A DNA stretch of 64,000 nucleotides from Paractinoplanes tereljensis (GTDB lineage Bacteria > Actinomycetota > Actinomycetes > Mycobacteriales > Micromonosporaceae): the NCBI RefSeq assembly GCF_016862435.1, contig NZ_BOMY01000053.1, positions 62,001 to 126,000 of the forward strand, given 5' to 3'. The position numbers were made by a program, and so were the translations under genes. The notes beneath the pieces were generated by a model. It saw only the letters and a list, made by a program, of their open reading frames with translations. It was not told the origin of the DNA and did no database searches. Below, in pieces: positions 26,301 to 38,300 of the stretch (position 1 is its first letter; the number at the start of each line of letters is the position of its first letter).

Positions 26301-29300
26301 GCGATGTAGGAGATGTCCATCTCGAACTGGTCGGCGGACGGCTGGCCGTCCTTGCTCTCCGGGCTGGCGGTGACCGCCTGCTGGGTGAGCTGGGGGCCGC
26401 TGACCATCCGGTTGCCGCTGGAGATGCCCACGGTGCCGTCGACACCGGCGAAGCCCCGGCCGGTCGGGTCGGGGGCCGGTCGCCGCCGGTCGAAGCCCAC
26501 CCCGACGCCGGCGTTCGCCTCCCGGCTGATTGCGAGCTGCTGGGTGCCGCGGTCGGCCTGGATGTCGGTCTGCCGCAGCGAGACCGTGGTGGACTGGCCG
26601 GTGTGCCGGGCGGCGGTCCGCTCGGCGCGCAGGGTGACGGTGACGTACCGGTTCCGCCAGCCGCCGTGCCGCTTGAGCCGCACGCTGATGCCGGTGTCGA
26701 GCAGGCTGTCGGCGAAGGCCCGGATGGCCGGCACGGAAAGCGCGCTCGCCAGGTCCTCGTGCTTGTTGCGGGCCTTCATCAGGTCCTTGAGGCTGCGCAG
26801 CGAGTCGACCGAGGCGAGCCCGTCGGGCTGGAAGCCGGGGAACTGCCGGAGCAGCTCGCGGATCTGGTCGAGGGTGGTGTCGAGGTTGGTGATGCCGGCG
26901 ACGGTGGCGTCGCCGAGCGACTCGGTGAGCATCCGGGCGTTCGCCGCGACCGGCAGAGCCTGCCCGGCCGGCACCGGGCCCATCGGGTTGACCCCGGCCC
27001 GCAGGTAGACCGGCGCGGTGTCGGTGGCCGTGTGCCGGACGCCGTCGACCTGCAGGCTGAAGGTTACGGCGTACGCCCGCAGCTCGTTCTCGCCCGCGTG
27101 CACGTTGGTGCGCCGGCGTCCGCCGGAGCCGCCACCGAGCGCGGTCTGCTCCCGCCGGGTGGTCACCGAGATCTCGCCGGTGGCCCGCACCGGAGCGCCG
27201 CCGGCCAGCCCGCCGAGCAGGCCGCCCTGCACGCCGAGGCCGGCCGCGGCGGCCGCGGTGCCACCGTGCTCGGCGGTGATCACGCCCTGCGTGCTGTCCC
27301 GCAGCACGACCTGTTTGGCCGGGGTCCGGGCCTGCACGGTGTACTGCGCGAACTCGGCCCGCAGGGTGATCGGCCCGACCGCGGTGTTGGTCTCCTCGTT
27401 CCACAGGGCGGGGATGCGCAGGCCGGTGACGAACTCCTCGAAGTTGGACTCGACGCTGCGGTCGCTGAGGATGCGGATCAGTTCCGCGCGGCTGGCCGAC
27501 CCCGGCCGCAGCAGCCCGGGCGGCAGGTGCCGCTCGGCCAGGTCCCACAGTTCCCGGGCGACCGCGGACTCGACGTGGAACGTCTCGGGCAGCGTCCGGG
27601 CCGGTTGCGGCGTGGCGGCATGCTGCTGGGTGCTCAACTCGAAGCTGGGCACCAGCAGGTGCGCGTCGGTCTGCGCGCTGCGGGTGACCGGGGTGACGAC
27701 CCCGGGCGTGTGCAGCTCGATGTCGTAGACGACCCGGGTCCGGATCCGGTCGGCACCGACGTTCTCCATCCGGGACTGCCGGTGGGTGACGATCGACCGG
27801 GCCGCGGTCATCGCCCGGATGAAACGGCGGAAGGTGCCCTGGATGGTGAGGCCGGCCCCGGCCAGCTGGCCGCCGGCCGGGTCGGACAGGCCGGCCGAGA
27901 GCGACGGGTCGAGGCCCTCCTGCACGGTCTTCGACATCTCCCGGGTGGAGGTCGACACCGCGTGTTTGTCGATCTTGATCTTCTGGCCGGTCGAGCCGGG
28001 CGGCGCCGCCTCCTTCTCCAGCCGGGTCAGCCGCGCGGTGATGCGCAGCTCGCGGTGCTCGCCGTTCACCTTGATCGGGAAACGGCCACCGGAGCCGGTG
28101 AGCCCGGCCAGGTCGTAGCGCACGGCCCGGTGCACGGCGTCGAGCCCGCGCACCCGGCCCGCCCCGACCAGCCCGTCGACGGCGGCGATGACCGCGGCCG
28201 GGTCGTCGATGGTGTCCACCTCGGCCGCACCGAGCGAGTGGCCGTCGCGCAGGTAGGGCAGCAGGTCGGAGGCGACCTGCGCCTTCTGGCCGGCGGCCGG
28301 GCCGTAGGCGTCGAAGCCGGTCCGGGTGTGCCGGATGTGCACCTGGTGCGGGCGGTCCGGGTTGGCCGAGCCGGTGTTGGCCGGGTTGGTGTGGTCGTCC
28401 AGCACCACGTCGATGCCGAGCGCCGCGGCGACCTGCCCGACGCCGATCGGCGCGCCGGCCGGGAACTCCGGTTGCTGCCGCAGTTCCGCACCGGTCCGGC
28501 CGTGGGCCCAGCCGGGCAGCCGGATGCCCTGGTGCCGGGCGCCGGACAGGATCGCGTCGAGCAGTTGGTCGGGGCCGGGCGGGACGGCGACGACCGGGCG
28601 CCGGCGGATCTGTTCGACCCGCTGCTGAGCGGCCCGGTCGAGCGGCATCCCGACCAGGGTGGCGAGGGCGGTGGCGGTCTGGTCGGTGGCCGGGTTGGCG
28701 AGGGCCTGCTGCCAGGCCGCGAAGTACCGGCCGATGACGCCGTCCGGGCGGGACTCGGCCCGGAACACCGCGAGGTGGCCGTGGTCGCCGCCGTTCTGCA
28801 GTTCGGCCGAGGCGTCCTGCAGCAGTTGCCGGGCGGTGTCGTGGTCGGTGTTGCCGCGGAGGCTGTCGGGTTCGTGGGCCCACGGCCGGGTCTCCCCGTT
28901 GGGCCGCACCGACACCGCGGGCCGGCCGTCGGCCAGGGTCTCCTGCCAGGTGCCGGCGCCCTCGGTGACGACCAACTGGGCCCGGCGGCGCAGCGCGGTC
29001 ATCTCCGCGCTGGTCAGCTTGCCGAGGGTGACCACCCCGTCGGCGAAGCCGGGCGTCCCGCCGACCCGCACGACGACCGTCTCGCGGGTGGCGCTCTGCT
29101 TGATCCGCCGGATCGCGTCGGCGTGCGGGGGTGTGCCGTCCACCTCGCCGACCTTGACGTCGCCGTAATAGACGAGCACCACATCGACGTCGCCGGCGAT
29201 GTCCGGCGCGTCCGGGACCTGGTCGGAGAGCACCTTGCTCGCGGCCGGCAGGTCGGCCGGCTCGGACCGCCGGTAGACCGGCACCACGCCCGGGGTCACC

Positions 29301-32300
29301 GCGTCGAGCGGGGTCTGACTGCCGTCGGCCCGGCGGATCTGCCGGGGCAGCTTGTCCCACAGGAACGGCTGCAGCACCACGATGTCGGAGCGCTTGCCAC
29401 CGCCGGCCGCATCCAGCGTCGGATACCAGGCGGCGAGCGGGTCGGCCGGGGCCGTCGAGGCGTCCGAGGTGTCGAAGGCCGGGAACAGGGTCAGGATGTT
29501 CTCGCCGTCGACCGGCGGGAAGTCGGTGAGGGTGAACGTGTCGTTGTCGGCCCCGCGGTTCTCGATGTCGGCCCGGAACTTCTCCCGGGCCTCCGCGCCG
29601 CTCATCTCGGTGATCCGGGAGTCCTGGTAGCGCGGGTCGGCGGTGCCGGGCGCGTTCGTCCAGCGGGCGACCTTCCACTGCTGCTCAAGCGTCGGCATAC
29701 CGGGCCAACTGGGCTCGGTGTCGACAAGCCGCTCGGTGGTGGGGCGGGGTCGCATCTCGACCTCGAGGCCGCCGATCCGGCCGGTCCAGGGGCGGTGATA
29801 CATGTCGTAGGAGGCGACCGGATGGTTCAGCTCGGTGGCCCGGCCGAACCGGGGCGCGTAGAAGGCCGTCTTGTTGGCCGCGTAGGTGAGCACCACCTTG
29901 CCGCGATATCCGGTGGCGGCCAGCCCTTCCAGGGCGGAGACCACACCGGCCTGGTGGCCGTACCCGGCGGAGCCACCGTCGATGACGTGCACGACGTCGT
30001 AGGCCTGCCGCAGCGCCCGCCCGACCACTGTCGGTTCCGGTGCCGCGCCGGTGACCGGCGGCGCCTGGGTGGTCAGGTCCGCTCGCGGCACCTCGATCGC
30101 GGGGATCGGCGCCGGCCGCCGGAAACCCGTCGGCATCGGCGGCGGGGGCGGCGGCGGTGCGCCGTGGCCCACATAGAAAGACCCCAGGTCGGCGGCCTCA
30201 CCGGTCAGGTGCGCGGTCGGAATCAAACTGATGGAGTACGGCGTAAAGCTCGTGTCCGCCGCCCGGCCGGTCTGGCCATCCAGGAACACCACCCCGTCGG
30301 CGTGGTGCACCACGTTGAACACGTGCCCGACCGCACTCTCGGCGGTGCGCACCACCACCAGCCCGCGAGCACCGACCGGCGCCCCGGCCAGCCGCTGCCG
30401 GATGTCGGCGAAGTCGCGCACCGCGATCGCCGGCGCACCCTGGTAGTGGAGAAGGTCGGCGGCCGGGTTGGCCGCCGACGGCGGGGCCTGGAAGCCCTCC
30501 CCCTCGGCCAGCGCGATGTCGGTGGTGATCGCGGTCAGCACGCAGTTGGTGGTGAACTCGCCGCCCTGCGCCCGGTACGGGTTGACGGCCGGCAGCCACG
30601 GATAGTCCCGGGCGATGATCGGGTCGTCGACGACCTCCGGCGCGGGCTGCAGTTCGCCGGCGAGCAGGTCGGGCTGGGCCGCTACCCAGGCGGCGTCGTG
30701 CGCCTGCCGTTCCGGGGTCGGCACGCCCTGCTCGCGGGCGGCGATGTCCCGGGCCAGCCGGTCGGAGGCCAGCTCCGCGGTCTGCTTGGCCTGCAGGTAG
30801 GCCTCCTGCGCGGCGACCGCGGCGGCCCGGTTGCCGCCGGCCCGCCAGGTCTCGGCGGCGGCGAGCCAGGTGTCCCGCAGCGGCAGCACCGCCTCCCAGA
30901 GGGCGACCACCGCGGCGGTGCCCGGCTCCTTGAGCCACCCCAGGGTTTCGGCGATCTCCTCGGGCACCTGGATCTCGACCGCGGGCAGCCGCACCTGGGT
31001 GCCGATGCCGGCGCCGTCCGGCTGGTCGTGGTTGCGCACCACGTAGCGTTCCTGGGTGCCGGCGGTGAACACCATGGTCCGGCCGCTGCGCTTGACGTTG
31101 GAGCCGGTGACGACCTGCGACTTGGTGACGTCGGCGCTGCCCGCGTCCGGTCCGATCCGGCCGGCGCCGGCCAGGCCCTGCCGGGGTGCCGGGTTCAGGC
31201 CGCTGGTCGCGGTGGGCGCGTCGAGTCGCAGTCCGGTGGTGGACGACTCGGCGGCGGTGGTGTCGCCGGTGTAACCGGTCTGCCGGGGCCGTTCCACCTT
31301 GTCGTCGGCGACGATCCGGGTCAGCGCGGGCCGGCCGAGCCGGGCGTAACGCGACAGCGTGGCCCGGAAGCGGGGCAGCAGCGACGGGCCGGTCACCTCG
31401 GCGGTCAGGCCACCGCCGGTGACCACCGGGTAGTTCGGCTTGGTGAACTCGGGGCTGCTCAGGTCGTGCACCATGGCCGGGATCTGCGACCGGGAGCCGG
31501 TGACCGGGTTCTCGCTGTTGAAGTCGGCCCGGGTCGACGCGTCCACGTAGGCGTGCAGGGCCACGCTCGCGGCCTGGGCGGCCGTGGCCGAGCCGGGGTA
31601 CGAGGTCACCACCGCCTCGGGCGGCAGGGCGAGGCCGCCCTGTTGCCAGTGCGACAGGTAGGTGGGCAGGGTGTCGCGCATCGGGAGGCGGGTGGCCGGC
31701 TTGGCCGGTTCCGGGGTGGCCGGCGGGGCGGTGCGGGTGGCCGATTCGGGTAGGCGCAGGCGGACGTCGACGGTCCGGGTCACCGATTTGCCGCCGGGGA
31801 TCTCGACGGTGAGTTTCAGCTTGGCGGTGAAGACGGCGAGCGGGCCGGCCACGGCCACCACCCGGTCGCCGGTGAGGGCCTGACCGGCGGCCCGGGTGGC
31901 GTTCCACTGGTGACCGTGGGCCAGGGCCGGGGCCACCGCGATCGTTCCGGCGTGCGGGGCCTGCGGCACCCCGCCCGGGCCGTAGGTGGCGGCCGTCTCC
32001 ACCGCGATGCCACGGGTGTCGGTGGTGACCGTGGTGTGTACGGCGTTGGCCTTGTACTCGACCTCGCCCGGCTCCTTGGTGATCTCGTCGAGCTTCAGGT
32101 CGCTGAGCTCGCCGCGGACCTTCACGTCGACACCGTCGGCCACCGTGACCGCGCCGAGCGTCCAGGACACCGGCTTACGGCGCAGCAGCCGGGTGCCGGC
32201 GCTGTCGGCGAGCACGCTGTCCATGAAGGACATCAGGCCGGGCCGGCCCAGGGTGCGCCGGACCCGGGCGGCGTTGCCGAATTCGTCCTGGACCGGGTCG

Positions 32301-35300
32301 CCCAGGGTCACGCCCACCTTGCCGAGCTCGGCCGCGACGTCGTCGTAGAGGCCGGGGTCGGCCATGTCGTCGACCCAGGCCCGGCCGAGGTCGCCGCGGC
32401 CGGTGGACGGCAGCGAGGTCTGCCAGCCGGGTGCGCCGTCGGCCGGGGTGACGTGCAGGGTCGGCGGCTTCGGGAACTTCTCGTCCAGCCAGGCCGGGTC
32501 GACGAGTTCGGGCAGCCGCTGGCTCTTGCCCGGGTTCTTGTTGAACTCGCGGATCCGCTCGTTGGCCATCCGCAGGTCGCGGACGGGCACGGCGAGGACC
32601 ATGGCGTCCTGCACCGGCACCACCCGGCGCTGCCGGTTCGGGGTGCCGGAGAGATAACCGGGGTTGCCGGACCAGTTGGTGCTCGCGGACAGGTGCCATT
32701 CGCCGTGCACCCGCAGCAGGACGACGTCACCCTTCTGCTTGACCGTGCGCTCGATCCCGCCCGTACGCGCCTCGGAGGATCCCTCTCCCCATAGCGCACG
32801 AATTCCGCCGGTGAGGCCGGCAAAGCCGGCGTAGCCGCCGTCGCGGTGGCCGAGGGTGGCCGCCGCGCGGCCGCCGAAGAAGCGATTCTTGGCCTTCGAC
32901 CAGGCCAGCGGGTACGAGGCGGACTGCCCGATCTCGGTGTCCCAGCCCTTGGCCGCGATCGGTTCGTAGCGCAGCGGCCGGAAGCCGATCGCGAGGGAGC
33001 CGAGGTCGTTGGTGAAGACCCCGGCCCCGGCCAGGGTTCCGGTGCCCTGTCCGGCGCCGAGCATGGTGCCGAGGCGGGCCTCGGCGAACTCGGGGGTGAA
33101 GAACGCGTCGATGGTCTCCCGGGAGATGGTGCCGGGCAGGCTCAGCACGTCGCCGCCGGGCATCGTGGACAGCAGATCCAGGGCGCGGTCCTGCAGACCG
33201 CGCAACGGACCAAGACCGATCAGATGGGTACGGGTGGGGAGCAGCGGGTCGGCCAGGATCTCGCGGGGGCTGCGACTGTCGTCGTGGTTGCCGAGCGAGT
33301 GCCCGGACTTCTCGTGGATCTTGTTGGTCTCGGCCCACAGGTGCGACGTCCACACCTTCATCGTCCCGGTGCCGACCGTCGAGGTCTCCCGGTCGGCCTT
33401 GGTGACGACCGCGCCCTTGTCGTTGAGCACCGCCCAGGTCGCCGCGCTGGGCCGGGTGAGGCCGAGGCTGAGCGTCCGCCAGGTCATGTTGAGCCGGGTG
33501 TGCTGGCGCACCTCGGCCTCGTAGGTGACGTCCACGGTGAACTCGTCGGCGGTGATCGTGCCGGCCTTGCCCTCGGGGCTGGCGGTGACCGCCTGCGCGC
33601 CGAGCTGCGGGCCGCTGACCATCCGCCGTCCGCTGGACACCCCGCCGCGCAGGTCGGCACCGAGGTCGGCGGCCGCGTACGGGTCGGGGGCGGCCCGCCG
33701 GCGGCCGAGCCCGGCGCCGGCCGAGACGTTCACGTCCCGGCTGATCGCCAACTGCTGGGTGCCGCGGTCGGCCTGGATGTCGGACTGCCGCAGCGAGACG
33801 CTGTCCGACTGCCCGGTGTGCTTGGCGCCGGTGCGGACCGCCCGCAGGGTCACCGACACGTACCGGTTGTGGCCGCCGCCGCGCCGCTTGAGCTGCACAG
33901 TGATGCCGATGTCGACAAGGCTGTCGGCGAACGCCCGGACGGCCGGCACACCCAGTGCGGTGCGCAGCCCCTCGTGCTTGCGACGGGCCTTCATCAGCTC
34001 GCTGAGGGTCTGCAGCGAGTCGGTGGAGGCGAGCCCGTCGGCGACGAACCCGGGGAACGCGCCGAGCAGCTTCTCGACCTGGTCGAGCGCCTTGTCGAGC
34101 CCGGTGATCTCGGCGACGGTGGCGTCGCCGAGCGACTCGGTGAGCAGCCGGGCGCCGGGTGCCACGGTCTTCTCGTCGGCGGCCGGCACGGCCTTCATCG
34201 GGTCGACCCCGGCCCGCAGGTAGACGGCCGAGGGGGTGGTGGAGGTGACCGGCGCGGCCGAGCCGACCTTGATCGTCCAGGTGACCGGGTAGGAGCGCAG
34301 TTCGTTCTCGCCGGAGTGCTGGACGGTGCGCCGCCGGGCGCCCGAGCCGCCGCCGAGGGTGGCCTGCTCGCGCTTGCCGGACACGGCGATCTCGGCGGTG
34401 GCCCGGACCGGGGCCTTGCCCCCGGCGAGTCCGCCGAGCATGCCGCCCTGCGCGGCCACCCCGGCGTTGTGCACGGCGGTGCCGCTGTGCTCGGCGGCCA
34501 CCTGGCCCTGGCTGCTGTCGCGCAGTACCACCTGTTTGGCCGGGGTGCGAGCGAGGACGTCGTGGCCGGTCGAGCCGGCGGTGATGGTGATCGGACCGAC
34601 CGCCCGGCCGGTCTCCTCGTTCCACAGCGCGGGAATCCGCAGGCCGTGCACGAACTCGTCGAGGTTGGCCTCGACGCCGCGGTCGCTGAGCACCCGGATC
34701 AGCTCGGCCCGGCTGGCCGAGCCGACCTTGAACAGCCCGCGCGGCAGCTGGTTCTGGGCCAGCTCCCACAGCTCGGGGGCGACCACCGCCTCGACGTGGT
34801 ACGCCGTCGGCATGGTCTGCGGGGACAGTCCGGCCGGGCGGAAGTGCCGGGTCGCGGTGTCCAGGTCGAAGGCCGGCACGAACAGGTGCGCGGTGGCCTG
34901 CACCGGCGGCGCGCTGCGGTCCGGGATGCCCGGGCCGGCCAGCTCGACGGTGTAGGTGACCCGGGCGGTGACCCGCTCGGCGACCGGGTCCATCCGGGCC
35001 TGCCGGTGGGTGACCACCTGCTTGGCCGCGGACAGCGCCCGGACGAACCGGCGGAACGTGCCCTGCAGGGTCAGGCCGGCGCCGAACAGCTGGCCGCCGG
35101 CCGGGTCGGACAGGCCGGCCGAGACCGCCGGGTCGGTGCCCTCGCTGACCGTCTTGGACATCTCCCGGGTGCTGGTGGACGCCGCGTGCTTGTCCACCTT
35201 GACCTTCTGGCCGGTGGTGCCGGCCGGTTCGGCCTCGTGCTCGAGCTGGTCGAGGACCGCGGTGATCCGCAGCTCGCGGGGCTTGCCGTCGATCTCGATC

Positions 35301-38300
35301 GGGAACCGGCCGCCGCTGCCGGTGAGGCCGAGCAGGTCGCCCTGTCCCCCGCCGTCGCCGCGCAGCACCTGCTTGACCGCGTCGAGGCCGCGCACCCGCC
35401 GGGTGCCGACCAGGGTGTCGACGGCCGCCAGCACCTGGTCGAGGCCGTCGATCCGGTGCACCTCGGCGGCGCCGAGCGCCTTGCCGTCGCGCAGGTAGGG
35501 CAGGCCGTCCGAGGCGACCTGCGGCTTCTGGCCGGGCCGCGGGCCGAGCCCCTGGTAACCGGTCGCGGTGCGCCGGATGAAGACCTTGGGCTTGCCCGGG
35601 TTGGTGGACACGGTGTTGGCCGGGTCGACCTGGTCGTCCACGATCAGGTCGAAGTCCGTGAGCCGGACTCCCTGGGCCGCGGCGCTCGCCCGGATCGCCT
35701 CGCCCCGGGGGTCGGGGCCGGGCGGCCCGGCGATGACCGGGCGGCTGCGGGCGTCGGCGGCGAGCTGCTGCCCGGCCGCGGTGAGCGGCATCCGGACCAC
35801 GGTGGCGAGGGCGGTGGCGGTCTGGTCGGTGGCCGGCGCGGCGAGGGCCTCCTGCCAAGCCGCGAAGTACTTACCGATGACGCCGTCGGGGCCGGACTCG
35901 GCGCGGAAGACGGCCAGGTGTCCGTTGTCGGTGTTGTCATGCAGGTCGGCCGAGGCGTCCTGGAGGAGCTGACGGGCGGTGTCGTGGGCGGTGTTGCCGC
36001 GGATGGCGGCCGGCTCGTGCGCCCACGGCCGGGTGTCACCGTCGGGCCGGACCGACACCGTGGGCCGGCCGTCGGCCAGGGTCTCCTGCCAGGTGCCGGC
36101 GCCCTCGGTGACGACCAGCTGGGCGCGGCGGCGCAGCGCGGTCATCTCCGCGCTGGTCAGCTTGCCGAGGGTGACCACGTCGCCGGCAACACCGGGTGTC
36201 CCGCCGACCCGCACGATGACGGTCGGGCGGGTGCTGCTCTGCTTGATCCGCCGGATCGCGTCGGCGTGCGCGGGCGTGCCGCCGGGTTCGCCCGGCGTGA
36301 TGTCGCCGTAGTAGACGAGCACCACGTCGACGGCGCCTTCGCCTTCGACGGAGATGTCCGGGGCGTTCGGGACCTGGTCGGTGAGCACCTTGCCGGCCGA
36401 CGGCAGGTCGGCCGGCTCGGACCGCCGGTAGGCCGGGACCACGCCCGGGGTGACGGTGTCGAGCGCGACGTCGGTGCCGTCCGCGCGGCGGATCTGCCGG
36501 GGCAGCTTGTCCCACAGGAACGGTTGCAGCACCACGATGTCGGAGCGCTTGCCGCCGCCGGCCGCGTCCAAGGTCGGGTACCAGGCGGCCAGCGGATCGG
36601 CCGGCGCGTTCGGGTCGTCCCAGGTGTCGAACGCCGGGAACAGGGTCAGGATGTTCTCGCCCTCGACCTCCGGGAAGTCGGTGAGCGAGAACGCGTCCGC
36701 GTCGGCGCCGCGCTTCTCGATGCCGGCCCGGAACTCCTGTTGCGCCTCGGCGCCGCTCTTCTCGGTGATCCGGGAGTCCTGGTAGCGCGGGTCGGCGGTG
36801 CCGGGCGCGTTCGTCCAGCGGGCGACCTTCCACTGCTGTTCGAGCGTGGGCATGCCGGGCCAGCTGGGCTCGGTGTCGACAAGCTTGCTGCCGGTGGGCC
36901 TCGGTCGCATCTCGACCTCGAGGCCACCGATCCGGCCGGTCCAGGGGCGGTGATACATGTCGTAGGAGGCGACCGGGTCGTTCAGCTCGGCGGCCCGGCC
37001 GAACCGGGGCGCGTAGAACGCCGTCTTGTTGGCCGCGTAGGTGAGCACCACCTTGCCGCGGTAACCGGTGGCGGCCAGCCCCTCCAGGGCCGAGACGACA
37101 CCGGCTTGATGGCCGTAGCCGGACGAGCCGCCGTCGATGACGTGCACGGTGTCGTAGGTGTTCGCCAGCGCCTGCCCGACCACGGTCGGCGCCGGACCGG
37201 TGCCCGGGGGTGCCTGGGTGGTCAGGTCCGCCCGCGGCACCTCGATCGCGGGGATCGGTGCCGGCCGCCGGAAACCCGTCGGCATCGGCGGCGGGGGCGG
37301 CGGCGGCCCCGGATTCCCATGGCCCACATAGAAAGACCCCAGGTCGGCGGCCTCACCGGTCAGGTGCGCGGTCGGAATCAAACTGACCGAGTACGGCGTG
37401 AAGCTGGTGTCCGCCGCCCGGCCGGTCTGGCCGTCCAGGAACACGACACCGTCGGCGTTGTGCACCACGTTGAACACGTGCCCGACCGACCGCTCCCGGT
37501 CCCGCACCACGACCAGGCCGCGGGCACCCACCGGCGCCTGCGCGACCCGTTCCCGGATGTCGGCGAAGTCGCGCACCGCGATCGCCGGCCGCCCCTTGTA
37601 GTTGAGCAGGTCGGCGGCCGGGTTGGCGCGCGACGGCGGCGCCTGGAAGCCCTCGCCCTCGGCCAGCGCGATGTCGGTGGTGATCGCGGTCAGCACGCAG
37701 TTGGTGGTGAACTCGCCACCCCGGTTCCGGTACGGGTTGACCGCCGGCAGCCACGGATAGTCCCGGGCGATGATCGGGTCGTCGGGCGAGACCGGCGCAT
37801 CGACGGCGGCCGCCGGCCGGGTCAACTGTCCGGCGAGCAGGTCCTGCTGCCCGGCCGGAAGCGCGGACCGGGCCGCGCCCCAGGCGGCCGAATGGGTCTG
37901 CTCTTCCGGGGTCGGCACCGGAACGCCCTGCCGCTGGACTCCCTCGATGACCCGGGCGCGCAGGTCCTGGGTCCAGAGCACGGCCTGGTCGCCGATCAGC
38001 TGCCGGGCCTGGTTCGCCGACGCCGCGACGATCAGGTCGACCACCGTCTTCCCGGCGGCCTCGGGGTCGTCGGCGATCGGTTCGATGGTGTATTCCCACT
38101 GGAAGTTCAGCTGCTCGAAAAGCGAGTCCAGGTCGGTCTGCAGTTTGGCGAGGTTGCCGTCCCGGCCACCCTGGTCGGCCACGGTGACCGAGGCGGCGAT
38201 CTGGTTGCGGAAGAACGTGACCCACTGCTCCTCGGCCGGGAAGTTCTCCGGGGTGGCCACGCCGGTGCCGTCCTTGCGGGTCACCACCAGGCCGGCGTTG

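Noticed and set aside
23555..31753. Very long open frame on the plus strand (about 2,730 codons)
   Set aside because: It is antisense to the B2 half of the giant gene. The translation is Gly/Arg/Val/His-rich with no domain, as expected for the complement of a high-GC3 coding frame.
23400..37782. Assembly artefact as explanation for the B duplication
   Set aside because: The copies differ by many substitutions and by indels such as the extra ~35 residues in B2, so they are not one sequence assembled twice; only short blocks are identical.
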